Shown here piece by piece: positions 54,716-63,531 of a stretch of DNA of 64,000 bases. The DNA lies in NCBI RefSeq assembly GCF_900102345.1, contig NZ_FNKB01000001.1:2480001-2544000 (forward strand), given 5' to 3'. The translations under genes were made by a program, and so were the position numbers. Positions within the stretch are counted from its first letter, which is position 1, and each line of letters starts with the position of its first letter. The notes beneath the pieces were generated by a model. The model ran no database searches and was not told the DNA's origin. It was given only the letters and a program-made list of their open reading frames with translations. Source of the stretch: Leucobacter chromiiresistens (GTDB lineage Bacteria > Actinomycetota > Actinomycetes > Actinomycetales > Microbacteriaceae).

Positions 54716-55779
54716 CCGGTCCGGTCACCCGGCCGTGGCGCCGGTTCGAGCGCGACCTCACGGGCCGCTTCACCGTGTCGGTGCGCCCCGCCTGGTGGCA
54801 GCTCGCCAAGGGAGCGGCCGCGGCGATCCTGACGTGGTTCATCTGCCTCGCGATCTTCCCCGCGCAGCTGCCCATCTTCGGCGCGATCGCGGCGCTGATC
54901 GTGATGCAGGACAATGTCGACCAGTCGCTCACCCGCGGCATCGAGCGGGTCGTGGGCGTGCTCGTGGGCGTGGGCGTCGCGATCGGGGCCGGGGCGCTCT
55001 TCGGCCCGCAGTCCTGGCTCTTCATCGCGGCCATCATCGTCGCGATGGGCGTGGGGTGGCTGCTGCGCATGACCCCGTCGGCCGCGAACCAGGTCGCGAT
55101 CAGCGCGCTCCTGATGATCGCGCTCGGAGGTCTGCAACTGCACTACGGGGCCGAGCGACTCATCGAGACCGCGATCGGCGCGGCCATCGGTGTGCTGCTG
55201 AATGCTCTGATCGTGGCGCCGGTGCGCACCTCCTCGGTGCACCTCGCGATCGTCGACCTCACCGAGCACTCGGCGGAGGTGCTGCGCCGCATCGCCGACG
55301 CCCTCGACGAGCCCCGCGATCGGCCGTGGCTCGCGGAGATGCTCGCCGACGCCCGGGGGCTGCAAGACGAGCGCACCCGGGTGCATGCGCTGCTGCGCGA
55401 GGCCCGCGAGAGCCTCCGCTTCAACCCGCGCAGCCGGCGCTACCGCGAGGGGCTCGCCGACGACGACGCGCAGTTCCAGCGCCTGCAGCGCATCGTCACG
55501 CAGATCATCGGCATGGCGCGGGCGCTCGCGGACCTCTACGACCCCGAGCTGACCGAGGATCCGTTCGTGATCGGCATGGCCGAGGAGATGCGCCGTGCGG
55601 CGCACGATCTCGAACTCCTCGTGCCGGCCGATCCCGGTGCCGAGGCGGCGCCGGAGCCGCTCGCGCTGACCACGCCCCTCACCATTCCCCGGCCGAACGA
55701 GCGGCACTGGGTGCTCATCGGGTCGCTCATGGAGGATCTGCGCCGCGTGCGCGGCCGCATCACCGGTGAGCTCGACTGA
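54712..55779 (+). CDS. FUSC family membrane protein (aromatic acid exporter-like)
   Basis: A 355-residue membrane protein. Helices about 25-185 include KGAAAAILTWFICLAIFPAQLPIFGAIAALIVMQDNV (in part) and LIETAIGAAIGVLLNALIVAPVR, the latter typical of FUSC/ArAE transporters. The C-terminal 170 residues are cytoplasmic, helical and charged (ESLRFNPRSRRYREGLADDDAQFQRL, abbreviated). Substrate unknown. The GTG start overlaps the DUF2183 stop, so the two are co-translated. A bidirectional terminator follows. Confidence 0.85.
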   Translation: MTGPVTRPWRRFERDLTGRFTVSVRPAWWQLAKGAAAAILTWFICLAIFPAQLPIFGAIAALIVMQDNVDQSLTRGIERVVGVLVGVGVAIGAGALFGPQSWLFIAAIIVAMGVGWLLRMTPSAANQVAISALLMIALGGLQLHYGAERLIETAIGAAIGVLLNALIVAPVRTSSVHLAIVDLTEHSAEVLRRIADALDEPRDRPWLAEMLADARGLQDERTRVHALLREARESLRFNPRSRRYREGLADDDAQFQRLQRIVTQIIGMARALADLYDPELTEDPFVIGMAEEMRRAAHDLELLVPADPGAEAAPEPLALTTPLTIPRPNERHWVLIGSLMEDLRRVRGRITGELD

Positions 55780-55786
55780 TACGGCG

Positions 55787-55819
55787 AACCGCCGCCCCGC
55801 GGACGCGGGACGGCGGTTT
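55787..55819. terminator. Bidirectional terminator between the FUSC gene and yceI
   Basis: An imperfect stem of about 14 bp (AACCGCCG-CCCGCG against CGCGGG-CGGCGGTT) with a GAC-centred loop ends in TTTC on the plus strand. It lies between convergent genes and can serve both. Confidence 0.7.
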
Positions 55820-55838
55820 CGCATGATCGGCGCGCGGG

Positions 55839-56396
55839 CTACTGCTGCAGCGCTGCCTGCACGTCGAGCGTGATCGTCACGTCGGAGCCGAGCAGCAGGC
55901 CGCCCTTCTCGAGCGGAGCGTTCCACGTCAGGCCGAAGTCCTCGCGCTTGACCTGCGTCGTCGCGGTGAAGCCGGCCTTGTAGTTGCCGTAGGCGTCCTC
56001 GCCGAATCCGCCGAACTCGAAGTCGAACGTGACGGGCTTCGTGACACCGCGGAGCGTGAGGTCGCCGTCGACGAAGAAGGAGCCGTTCTCCTCGCGCACG
56101 CCGGTCGACACGAAGGTGAGCTTCGGGAACTCGTCGGCGGCGAAGAAGTCGCCCGTGGCGAGGTGGCCGTCGCGGTTCTTCTCGTTCGTGTTCACCGAGG
56201 CGACGTCGGCGCTCGCCGTGACGCTCGACTCGAGCGGGTTCTCAGCCGTCGTGAAGGTCGCTTCGAAGCTCTCGAACTTGCCCTTGACCTTGCTGATGGC
56301 CAGGTGGCGAACCGAGAAGCCGACCTCGGAGTGCGTGGGGTCGATGGTCCAGGTTCCGACGCGGTACCCGGGGATCTGCTCTGCAGTGATGGACAT
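55839..56396 (-). CDS. YceI family lipid-binding-like protein
   Basis: A 185-residue YceI/TT1927b lipocalin-fold protein that binds isoprenoid-type lipids in known members. Motifs: TWTIDPTHSEVGFSVRHLAISKVKGKF, abbreviated, at the N-terminus, DFFAADEFPKLTFVS, and GDLTLRGVTKPVTFDFEFGG. No signal peptide, so this copy is cytoplasmic. I chose the ATG at 56394-56396 (MSITAEQIPGYRV) with GAAAGGC before it. It appears monocistronic; the 93-base gap to gatD contains an A/T-rich run and a TAATAG box that may be its promoter. Confidence 0.93.
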   Translation of the reverse strand: MSITAEQIPGYRVGTWTIDPTHSEVGFSVRHLAISKVKGKFESFEATFTTAENPLESSVTASADVASVNTNEKNRDGHLATGDFFAADEFPKLTFVSTGVREENGSFFVDGDLTLRGVTKPVTFDFEFGGFGEDAYGNYKAGFTATTQVKREDFGLTWNAPLEKGGLLLGSDVTITLDVQAALQQ

Positions 56397-56489
56397 ATCG
56401 TGCCTTTCGTGTAGCGGTGCTGGGTCTGCTGAGCACAACTATTACATGCAAACGAATATTCCCGGGCCGCGAAAAAACTTTCGGCGCCC

Positions 56490-57218
56490 CTAGCGCGGTC
56501 GTCGCTTCGCACTCTCGCGGGCGCGGTGCACCGCCTCATGCGTCTCGGCGACCGGATCGAACGAGCCGTATCGGCGCCGAGCCGCCTCCCCGATGAGGAA
56601 ATCGCTGATCGCCGGATTCTTCGGAAGCAGCGACCCGTGCAGATAGCTGCCGATGACGTTCGCCGTGCGCGCGCCCTCGACTCCCGCGTCGGGGGCGTTG
56701 CCCGCGCCCTGCACCACCCGCCCGAGCGGCGCCGACCCCGGCCCGAGGCGCGTGCTGCCGCTGTGGTTCTCGTACCCGATCACCTCGCCGAACGCGTCGG
56801 TGTCGAGCACCACATTGCCGATCATCCGCTCCGTGCCGCCGAGCGTCTCGACGTCGAGCACCCCGATGCCGGTGAGCTCGTCGCCCGCGTGCGTGACGAA
56901 GCGGTGGCCGAACAGCTGGTAGAGCCCGCAGATCATCAGCATGGGCACGCCGTCCACGGCGAGCGCGCGGATGCCGTCGGCCCGCTGCGCGAGGTCGAGC
57001 GCGACGCGGCCCTGACCCGAATCCTGCCCGCCGCCGCCGATCACGATGTCGACGGTCTCGGGCAGCGCGTCGCCGGGGTTCACGTCGACGATGCGCGGCG
57101 TGAAGCCGTGCGCCGCCGTACGGCGGGCCAGGGAGAGCACGTTGCCGCGGTCGCCGTAGATGTTCATGTCTCGCGGGTAGAGCGAGACGATGACGAGTTC
57201 GCGCTCGATGTCGTTCAC
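56490..57218 (-). CDS. gatD: Lipid II isoglutaminyl synthase glutamine amidotransferase subunit GatD
   Basis: GatD supplies ammonia from glutamine to MurT, which amidates the D-Glu of lipid II. The 242-residue CobB/CobQ-like class I amidotransferase has IGGGGQDSGQGRVALDLA, the nucleophile Cys in MLMICGLYQLFG, FGEVIGYENHSGSTRLG, and the catalytic His in GSYLHGSLLPKNP. GTG start at 57216-57218 overlaps the murT stop by four bases, matching the known obligate pair. Confidence 0.92.
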   Translation of the reverse strand: MNDIERELVIVSLYPRDMNIYGDRGNVLSLARRTAAHGFTPRIVDVNPGDALPETVDIVIGGGGQDSGQGRVALDLAQRADGIRALAVDGVPMLMICGLYQLFGHRFVTHAGDELTGIGVLDVETLGGTERMIGNVVLDTDAFGEVIGYENHSGSTRLGPGSAPLGRVVQGAGNAPDAGVEGARTANVIGSYLHGSLLPKNPAISDFLIGEAARRRYGSFDPVAETHEAVHRARESAKRRPR

Positions 57219-58567
57219 CAGACGTCCTCCACATCGGTCAGGTCCGCGAGCGCCCGCCTCAGCTCGAGCATCGCGGTGTAGGTGCAGTAGATGCGCCGCG
57301 GGCGGCCGACGGTCCGCTCGCGGAACGCGGTGAGCGCGCGCCGCAGGTCCTCCTCGACGTGCCCGACGGCGACGTCGTCGTGCTCGAGGCGGAGCGCCAT
57401 GTCCCAGGCGCGCGTGCCCGCGACGGTGTCGACGCCCGCCGCGGAGAGCGACGTGAAATCGACGTCCCAGAGCCACGACATGTCGCGCCCGTCGGCGTAC
57501 TGGTCGTTGATGGCGATCATGGCTGCGACGCCGTCGGCCGTGAACGAGGCGAGCCCGAGCCGGAAGCCGGCCGGGTTCTTCACCAGCACGAGTTCGAGCG
57601 GCTCGCCGTCGAGCACCAGTTGCTCCCCCCGCCCGAACGCTGGGCGGATGCCGGCGAGCGCCTCGATGAGCTCGGCGTTCGTCGCGGCCGCGCGCGCCGC
57701 GCCGCCGTCCGCCGCGAGCGGACCGGCCTCGAGGATCTGGCGCACGAGCGCGAGCGCCGCGGCGGCGTTGAACGTGTTGTAGAGCCCCTCGAGCTTCAAC
57801 GAGGTGCGGTGCTCCTCGCCGTCGATGCCGAACCGCGCCTCGTGGTCGCCGATCTCGAGCAGCATCACATCGGCGGCGGGCCGCACGTCGCGCGGCTCCT
57901 CCCCGGCCTCCACCGTCACGCCGGGTTCGGCTGAGAGATGGAAGTCGTCGTCGCTCGGGAACGTCGCGAGCAGGGCGTTCGACAGACCGAACTCCCGCAC
58001 GTCGACCCGGTCGCCGGCGCGGGCGCGCGTCAGCTCGCCGATCGCGGCGATCAGCCGGTCCTCCCGGTTCACGACGAGCCCCTCGGTCGTCGCGTCGGCG
58101 ATGCGCTGCAGCAGCTTCGCCGTGGTGTCGATCTCGCCGAAGCGGTCGAGCTGGTCGCGGAGCACGTTCAGCAGCAGCGTGAAGCGCGGCGGCACGCGGT
58201 CGATGAAGTACATCGCGTGCGCCTCGTCGAGTTCGAGCACGGCGATATCGGCGTCGAGGCGGCCGCGCACGTCGCTCTCCTGGATCGCCGCGGCGACGAC
58301 TCCGCGGGAGAAGTTGGATCCGGTGCGGTTGGTGAAGACCCGCAGGCCCCGAGCCTCGAGCAGCTCGACGACCATCTTCGTGGTGGTCGTCTTGCCGTTC
58401 GTTCCGCTGACGGCGACCACGCCGTAGGGCAACCGCCCCAGCACGCGCCCGAGGAACCCGGGGTCGAGCTTCTCGATGACGAGACCGGGCAGGGCTGAGC
58501 CGCCGCCGCGGAGCCGGGCGACCTGGCGCACCGTCTTGCCGACGACGGCCGAAAGCACATCACGCAT
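57215..58567 (-). CDS. murT: Lipid II isoglutaminyl synthase catalytic subunit MurT (no zinc ribbon)
   Basis: A 450-residue Mur-ligase family protein. Walker A SGTNGKTTTTK spans about residues 54-64; ELDEAHAMYFIDRVPPRFTLLLNVLRDQLDRFGEID is the Mur central segment (in part); LEGLYNTFNAAAALA and MSWLWDVDFTSL correspond to the C-terminal MurT-specific domain with the Asp contributing to the GatD active site. The only Cys is near the C-terminus (YCTYT), so the four-Cys zinc ribbon of Staphylococcus MurT is missing. TAGGCT lies six bases before the ATG, indicating a leaderless operon murT-gatD. Confidence 0.92.
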   Translation of the reverse strand: MRDVLSAVVGKTVRQVARLRGGGSALPGLVIEKLDPGFLGRVLGRLPYGVVAVSGTNGKTTTTKMVVELLEARGLRVFTNRTGSNFSRGVVAAAIQESDVRGRLDADIAVLELDEAHAMYFIDRVPPRFTLLLNVLRDQLDRFGEIDTTAKLLQRIADATTEGLVVNREDRLIAAIGELTRARAGDRVDVREFGLSNALLATFPSDDDFHLSAEPGVTVEAGEEPRDVRPAADVMLLEIGDHEARFGIDGEEHRTSLKLEGLYNTFNAAAALALVRQILEAGPLAADGGAARAAATNAELIEALAGIRPAFGRGEQLVLDGEPLELVLVKNPAGFRLGLASFTADGVAAMIAINDQYADGRDMSWLWDVDFTSLSAAGVDTVAGTRAWDMALRLEHDDVAVGHVEEDLRRALTAFRERTVGRPRRIYCTYTAMLELRRALADLTDVEDVW

Positions 58568-58573
58568 GCGTCC

Positions 58574-58579
58574 AGCCTA
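58574..58579 (-). promoter_or_regulatory. -10 box of leaderless promoter for murT-gatD
   Basis: TAGGCT on the minus strand, six bases (GGACGC), ATG. The six-base spacer is identical to that at the HIT gene. The remaining 50 bases up to trmD show nothing else. Confidence 0.5.
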
Positions 58580-58630
58580 GAGGCAGCGCCCGGCGCCGCC
58601 GAACGCGCACGCCGGGGCAGCCGCCTCCCG

Positions 58631-59368
58631 TCACTCGGCGGCGTGCCGCCCCGGAGGCCGGCCCCGGAGCTCCCGGGTGAGCAGCTCTGGCCGTACGCGG
58701 CCCGTCCGCTCGATGCGCTGCTCGCGGCGCCACGCGTCGATCGCCGCGTGGTTGCCGCTCAGCAGCACGTCGGGGATCGCGCGCTCGCGCCAGTTGGCGG
58801 GCTTCGTGAAGCTCGGGTACTCGAGCAGCCCATCCGCTTCGTGAGACTCCTCGACGAGGCTCTCCGGGTTGCCCACCACGCCGGGCACGAGCCTTCCGAT
58901 CGCCTCGATCATCGCGATCGCGGCGACCTCTCCCCCGTTGAGCACGTAGTCGCCGATGCTGACGAGCCGCACGCGCCCCCGGCTCGCGTACTCGTCGAAC
59001 ACGCGCTGGTCGATGCCCTCGTAACGGCCGCAGCCGAACACGAGGTGGCGCTCGTCTGCGAGCTCGCGGGCCATCGCCTGCGTGAAGACCTCGCCGGCCG
59101 GCGACGGGAAGATGATGAGCGGCTCGGCGCCCGCCTCGGCGTCGCCCAGGATGCCGTCGAGCGCCTCGCCCCACGGCTCCGGCTTCATCACCATGCCGGC
59201 TCCGCCGCCCGCGGGCGTGTCGTCGACGGTGCGGTGCTTGTCGTGCGCCGAGTCGCGCAGGTCGTGCACGTGCACGTCGATGAGTCGGCGCTGGCGCGCC
59301 TTGCCGAGCAGCGAGAGCTCGAGTGCGTCGAAGTAGCCGGGGAAGATCGAGACGACGTCGATCCTCAT
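58631..59368 (-). CDS. trmD: tRNA (guanine-37-N1)-methyltransferase TrmD
   Basis: TrmD methylates G37 next to the anticodon to prevent +1 frameshifting. The 245-residue SPOUT enzyme shows [75 protein letters not shown] (in part; the trefoil-knot SAM site) and [25 protein letters not shown] at the end. ATG overlaps the rimM stop by four bases. Part of rpsP-khpA-rimM-trmD. Confidence 0.97.
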   Translation of the reverse strand: MRIDVVSIFPGYFDALELSLLGKARQRRLIDVHVHDLRDSAHDKHRTVDDTPAGGGAGMVMKPEPWGEALDGILGDAEAGAEPLIIFPSPAGEVFTQAMARELADERHLVFGCGRYEGIDQRVFDEYASRGRVRLVSIGDYVLNGGEVAAIAMIEAIGRLVPGVVGNPESLVEESHEADGLLEYPSFTKPANWRERAIPDVLLSGNHAAIDAWRREQRIERTGRVRPELLTRELRGRPPGRHAAE

Positions 59369-60069
59369 GCCGACGGCCCCGTCGCGCCGCCCGGCTCCGG
59401 TTCGGCCGTGTCGTCGTGCTCCGAACCGCGATCCCCATCAGCGCGCGCGGAGCCGTCCGTGCCGTCGGATTCGGCCTCCGACGCGTCGAAGAGACCCGCC
59501 GGCGGCGTGACGCGCACGACGCCCGCCTCGATATCGACGCTCGGCACGATGGCGGTGACGAACGGCACGAGCACCGGGCCGGCGTCGGTCGTGACCACCA
59601 GCAGATCCTGCGCCGGGAGGTGCTGCACCTCGGCGACGACCCCGAGCTTCACGGGCGCCCCTCCGGGTTCGTCGGCGTCGCGCACCACGTCCAGCCCCAC
59701 GAGCTGGTGGTGGTACCACGCGTCCTCCTCCTCGCCCTCGGCGACGGCCTGCTCGTCGATCCAGAGGATCGCGCGCACGATGCTCTCGGCAGCCGTGCGA
59801 TCGGCGACCTCGGCGAAGAACGCGACGGGCGACTCGTTGAACCACCGGAGTTCGCGCATCGTGATCGTGCGACCGAACCAGGGCGAGCCCTCTGGCACCT
59901 GCAGGTGGAACTCGGCCCCGGGAACGAACCGGAGCTCGGGATTGTCGGTGAAGAGCTCGACCTTGAGGCCGCCCTTCAGCCCGTGCGGTTTCGTGAGGCG
60001 CCCGACGCGCAAACTCCCCGCCCCGCTCGCGGGACGGGGAGCGTGCACGCGCCCATTCGGCTCTGCCAT
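59365..60069 (-). CDS. rimM: Ribosome maturation factor RimM
   Basis: RimM assists 30S head assembly through binding to S19. The 234-residue protein has the RimM domain ([25 protein letters not shown], abbreviated) and a PRC-barrel end ([22 protein letters not shown]). The last 45 residues are a hydrophilic acidic tail beyond the usual family length. ATG overlaps the khpA stop by one base and its stop overlaps trmD by four. Confidence 0.95.
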   Translation of the reverse strand: MAEPNGRVHAPRPASGAGSLRVGRLTKPHGLKGGLKVELFTDNPELRFVPGAEFHLQVPEGSPWFGRTITMRELRWFNESPVAFFAEVADRTAAESIVRAILWIDEQAVAEGEEEDAWYHHQLVGLDVVRDADEPGGAPVKLGVVAEVQHLPAQDLLVVTTDAGPVLVPFVTAIVPSVDIEAGVVRVTPPAGLFDASEAESDGTDGSARADGDRGSEHDDTAEPEPGGATGPSA

Positions 60070-60341
60070 CAGGCTTCAGGCTCCGCACCCTCGGCGCCGT
60101 CCGTGTCGACGACGTCGACGCGGACGCGCGCGCCGTCGGCGAGCGACAGCACGAGCGTGCGCAGTGACGACGCCGTGCGACCGCCGCGACCGATGACGCG
60201 GCCGAGGTCGCTCGGATGCACGCGCACCTCGAGCACGTCGCCGCGGCTCCCGTCGCGGGCATCGACGCGCACCCGCTCAGGGTGATCGACGATGCCGCGA
60301 ACGAGGTGCGCGAGCGCCTCCGCGAGAGCCTGCTGAGTCAC
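60069..60341 (-). CDS. khpA: KH domain RNA-binding protein KhpA
   Basis: A 90-residue single KH-domain protein: EALAHLVRGIVDHPERVRVD and VRVHPSDLGRVIGRGGRTASSLRTLV with the GRGG loop that contacts RNA. KhpA, with KhpB, affects cell-length control and RNA processing in Gram-positive bacteria. It starts at a GTG five bases after the rpsP stop. The position between rpsP and rimM is conserved. Confidence 0.95.
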   Translation of the reverse strand: MTQQALAEALAHLVRGIVDHPERVRVDARDGSRGDVLEVRVHPSDLGRVIGRGGRTASSLRTLVLSLADGARVRVDVVDTDGAEGAEPEA

Positions 60342-60346
60342 AGGCG

Positions 60347-60763
60347 TCAGGCCTCGGTCGACTCGTCAGCGGATTCCGCGGCCGGGGCCTCATCTGCTGC
60401 AGGGGCGGCCTTCTCGGCCTTGGGGCGCAGCACGGGCTTCTTCGCGGCGTCGGCCTCGAACGGAACCTTCGCCTCGGGGGCGAGGATCTTCGACTCGGTC
60501 TCGCCGGTGCCGGTGAACTTGCCCCAGTCGCCCGAGAGCTTGAGGATGGCGGCGACCTGCTCGGTCGGCTGCGCGCCGACGCTCAGCCAGTACTGCGCGC
60601 GGTCGGAGTCGACCTCGATGAACGAGGGGTTCTCGGTCGGGTGGTACTTGCCGATCTCCTCGATGACGCGGCCGTCGCGCTTGGTGCGCGAGTCGGCGAC
60701 GACGATGCGGTAGTAGGGCGCGCGGATCTTGCCGAGGCGCTTGAGACGGATCTTGACAGCCAT
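60347..60763 (-). CDS. rpsP: 30S ribosomal protein S16
   Basis: S16 is an early 30S assembly protein. The first 80 residues are the S16 fold ([23 protein letters not shown], abbreviated, and [14 protein letters not shown]). The remaining 58 residues are a Lys/Ala/Glu-rich extension common in actinobacteria. I chose the ATG at 60761-60763 with AAGGAG upstream. A promoter-like TTGCAA-17-CAGTAT may lie in the 141-base gap after ffh (about 60858-60886); this gap also holds a run of T residues near the ffh stop but no clear terminator. Confidence 0.96.
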   Translation of the reverse strand: MAVKIRLKRLGKIRAPYYRIVVADSRTKRDGRVIEEIGKYHPTENPSFIEVDSDRAQYWLSVGAQPTEQVAAILKLSGDWGKFTGTGETESKILAPEAKVPFEADAAKKPVLRPKAEKAAPAADEAPAAESADESTEA

Positions 60764-60904
60764 GATGACTCCTTGAATCGATGAACGACGCCGCGTCTCG
60801 TGCCGATTGGCCGGATCGCGGAAGCGTGGGCGCGCGAATTGCGCGAACCCGTCAATACTGCCACACCTGGGGCAGCATTGCAATTTTTGCTGCGACCGGG
60901 CTTT

Positions 60905-62470
60905 TTATCGCATGCCCTTGCCGAGCATCTGCTGCAGCTTCGCGAGATCCTCTTCGCTCGGCTGCCCCGCGCCGCCCGCACCGAGCCCGAAGCCGGTGCC
61001 GCTCTGACCGCCGCCGGCCGGCTTCGCGGCGATGCCCGCGGCCTCCTGCGCGCGCTTCGCCGGGTTGCCCGACTGCCGCTTGCCCTTGCCCTTCGCCGGC
61101 TGCTGCTTCTTGCGGCCGCCGCCCATTCCGGGCACCGGGCCCATGCCGGGGATCTGCGGCACGCCGCCGCGAGCCACGGTCTTCATCATCTTCGCCGCCT
61201 GCTCGAAGCGCTGCACGAGCTGGTTCACGTCGGTGACGGTCATGCCCGAGCCCTTGGCGATGCGCAGCCGTCGCGAACCGTTGAGCAGCTTCGGGTTCTC
61301 GCGCTCGGCCTTCGTCATCGACTGGATGATCGCCTCGGTGCGCACGATCTCGCGCTCGTCGAAGTTGTCGAGCTGCGACTGCATCTTGCCCATGCCGGGC
61401 AGCATGCCCATCATCTTCTTCAGCGATCCAGCCTTGCGCAGCTGCTGCATCTGCCCGAGGAAGTCGTCGAGGGTGAACGCGTCCTTCGCGATCTTCTCGG
61501 CGACCTTGCGCGCCTCCTCCTCGTCGAACGCGGACTGCGCCTGCTCGATGAGGGTGAGGATGTCGCCGAGGTCGAGGATGCGGCTCGCCATGCGGTCGGG
61601 GTGGAACGGCTCGAAGTCCTTCAGCCCTTCGCCGGTGGAGGCGAAGAGGATCGGCCGGCCGGTGACGCTGCGGATGGAGAGCGCGGCGCCGCCGCGCGCA
61701 TCGCCGTCGAGCTTCGTGAGCACGACGCCGGTGAAGTCGACGCCCTCCTGGAAGGCCTGGGCCGTGGCGACGGCGTCCTGGCCGATCATCGCGTCGATGA
61801 CGAAGAGCACCTCGTCGGGGTCGGTCGCCTTGCGGATGTCGGATGCCTGACGCATGAGCTCGGCGTCGACGCCGAGGCGGCCCGCGGTGTCGATGATGAC
61901 GAAGTCGTAGTGCTTGGAGCGCGCCTCTGCGACGCCGCGCTTCGCGACCTGCACCGGATCGCCGACGCCGTTGCCCGGCTCGGGCGCGAAGATCTCGGCT
62001 CCGGCCTGCTCGGCGACGACGCCGAGCTGCGTCACCGCATTCGGGCGCTGCAGGTCGCAGGCGACGAGCAGCGGGGTGTGCCCTTGGTCGCGGAGCCACT
62101 TCGCGAGCTTGCCGGCGAGCGTCGTCTTGCCGGCGCCCTGCAGGCCCGCCAGCATAATGACGGTGGGAGGGTTCTTCGCGAACTGCAGCCGCCGCTGCTC
62201 GCCGCCGAGAATGGCGACGAGCTCCTCGTTGACGATCTGCACGACCTGCTGCGCCGGGTTGAGCGCCTGATTCACCTCGTCGCCGAGCGCGCGCTCCCGC
62301 ACCTTCGCGGTGAACTCCTTGACGACGTCGAGCGCGACGTCGGCCTCGAGCAGGGCGCGACGGATCTCGCGGACCGTGCTGTCGACGTCGGACGCGGAGA
62401 GCTTGCCCTTCGACCGGAGGTTCTTGAGGGTGTCGGTCAGTCGCGCCGAGAGGTTTCCGAAAGTAGCCAT
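60905..62470 (-). CDS. ffh: Signal recognition particle protein Ffh
   Basis: Ffh binds signal sequences on nascent chains and docks with FtsY at the membrane. The 521-residue protein has N and G domains with Walker A GLQGAGKTT (109-117), DTAGR, TKLDGDARGG, and an M domain (LPGMGKMQSQLDNFDEREI, abbreviated; GSRRLRIAKGSGMTVTDVN). The C-terminus is Gly/Lys-rich. ATG lies nine bases after TAGAAT on the minus strand, leaving at most a very short leader. FtsY is encoded one gene upstream. Confidence 0.97.
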   Translation of the reverse strand: MATFGNLSARLTDTLKNLRSKGKLSASDVDSTVREIRRALLEADVALDVVKEFTAKVRERALGDEVNQALNPAQQVVQIVNEELVAILGGEQRRLQFAKNPPTVIMLAGLQGAGKTTLAGKLAKWLRDQGHTPLLVACDLQRPNAVTQLGVVAEQAGAEIFAPEPGNGVGDPVQVAKRGVAEARSKHYDFVIIDTAGRLGVDAELMRQASDIRKATDPDEVLFVIDAMIGQDAVATAQAFQEGVDFTGVVLTKLDGDARGGAALSIRSVTGRPILFASTGEGLKDFEPFHPDRMASRILDLGDILTLIEQAQSAFDEEEARKVAEKIAKDAFTLDDFLGQMQQLRKAGSLKKMMGMLPGMGKMQSQLDNFDEREIVRTEAIIQSMTKAERENPKLLNGSRRLRIAKGSGMTVTDVNQLVQRFEQAAKMMKTVARGGVPQIPGMGPVPGMGGGRKKQQPAKGKGKRQSGNPAKRAQEAAGIAAKPAGGGQSGTGFGLGAGGAGQPSEEDLAKLQQMLGKGMR

Positions 62471-62506
62471 AGCGGGTTCATTCTAGCCCGCATCGGGCCG
62501 GGGCTC

Positions 62507-62548
62507 GGCCCTCGTGAGCGGATCCTCCGGGAGGGGGCTCACGGGGCC
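62507..62548 (-). terminator. Terminator hairpin after the 3-hydroxyacyl-CoA dehydrogenase gene
   Basis: GGCCCTCGTGAGC and GCTCACGGGGCC pair with one bulge around a 17-base GC-rich centre that can fold further. It begins 38 bases past the gene's stop on the minus strand and before the ffh promoter. Confidence 0.6.
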
Positions 62549-62585
62549 GCATGCCGACCCGAGCGACGTGCGGGGCCGGAGCCGC

Positions 62586-63434
62586 CTACTCGTAGGTGTA
62601 GAACCCGCGGCCGCTCCCCTTGCCGAGGTACCCCTTGTCGATGTACTCGCGCTTCAGGTACTCGGCGAAGGCGCGTGCGCCCGGCTTCTCGCTGTCCTTG
62701 TTCAGCATGTAGGGAGTCATCATGCCGATCACGTCGAAGATCTGGAACGGGCCGAGCGGAGCCCCGGTGCCGATGCGCCACGTGCGGTCGATGTCCTCGG
62801 GGGTCGCGACGCCGCCCATGAGCAGCCCGCTCGCCGCGTCGAGCAGAGGCACGAGGAGCGAGTTCAGCACGTAGCCCGGCTGCTCCTTGAGCACGCGGAT
62901 CGGCACCATCCCGATCTCCTCGGCGAACCGGGCCACGGCCTCGAAGGCCTGGGGGTCGGTGCCCGCGTGCCCCATCACTTCTCCGGTGTTGTTCTTCCAC
63001 ACCTCGTTCGCGAAGTGCAGCGCGAGGAACCGCTCGGGGTGGCCCGACGCGGGCGCGATGTCGCTCGGCAGCAGCGTGGAGGAGTTCGTGGCGAAGATCG
63101 TCTCGGCGGGCGCGAGCTCGCCGACGCGGCGCCACGTGTCGCGCTTGATCTCGAGATTCTCGGGCACGGCCTCGATCACGAGCTCGGCCTGCGCGAGCGC
63201 CTCGCCCAGGTCGGTGGTGGCGCGGATCCGGCCGACCGCCGCGTCGAGCTTCTCGGGGGTCGCGTCGGGCAGGTCGCGCAGGTAGAGCGGCTTCAGGTAC
63301 GCCCAGCGCTCGGCGAGCTTGCCGATCGCCGCGTCGTCGATGTCGTAGGCGACGACGTCCTTGCCGAAGTAGGCCGCCTGGAAGGCGATCTGGGAGCCGA
63401 GTACTCCGGTGCCGAGTACGGTGAGACGCTGCAT
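62586..63434 (-). CDS. 3-hydroxyacyl-CoA dehydrogenase (3-hydroxybutyryl-CoA dehydrogenase-like)
   Basis: A 282-residue NAD(P)-dependent enzyme: Rossmann motif GTGVLGSQ (residues 8-15), VIEAVPENLEIKRDTWR, ATNSSTLLPSDIA, HFANEVWKNNTGEVM with the catalytic His-Glu pair, and a C-terminal dimerisation domain (PGYVLNSLLVPLLDAASGLL). It oxidises or reduces 3-hydroxyacyl-CoA in fatty-acid or butanoate metabolism; the exact chain length is unclear. The ATG at 63432-63434 has AAAGGG upstream. Lying between ftsY and ffh is unusual for such a metabolic gene. Confidence 0.92.
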   Translation of the reverse strand: MQRLTVLGTGVLGSQIAFQAAYFGKDVVAYDIDDAAIGKLAERWAYLKPLYLRDLPDATPEKLDAAVGRIRATTDLGEALAQAELVIEAVPENLEIKRDTWRRVGELAPAETIFATNSSTLLPSDIAPASGHPERFLALHFANEVWKNNTGEVMGHAGTDPQAFEAVARFAEEIGMVPIRVLKEQPGYVLNSLLVPLLDAASGLLMGGVATPEDIDRTWRIGTGAPLGPFQIFDVIGMMTPYMLNKDSEKPGARAFAEYLKREYIDKGYLGKGSGRGFYTYE

Positions 63435-63531
63435 GATGACCCTTTCTCGATGTGCGGGCCCGGGTGAGGTCCGCTCCATCACCGGTCTACTCCTCCTCGC
63501 GCGATCCCGCTGCGGATTACGCGCACGGCGA

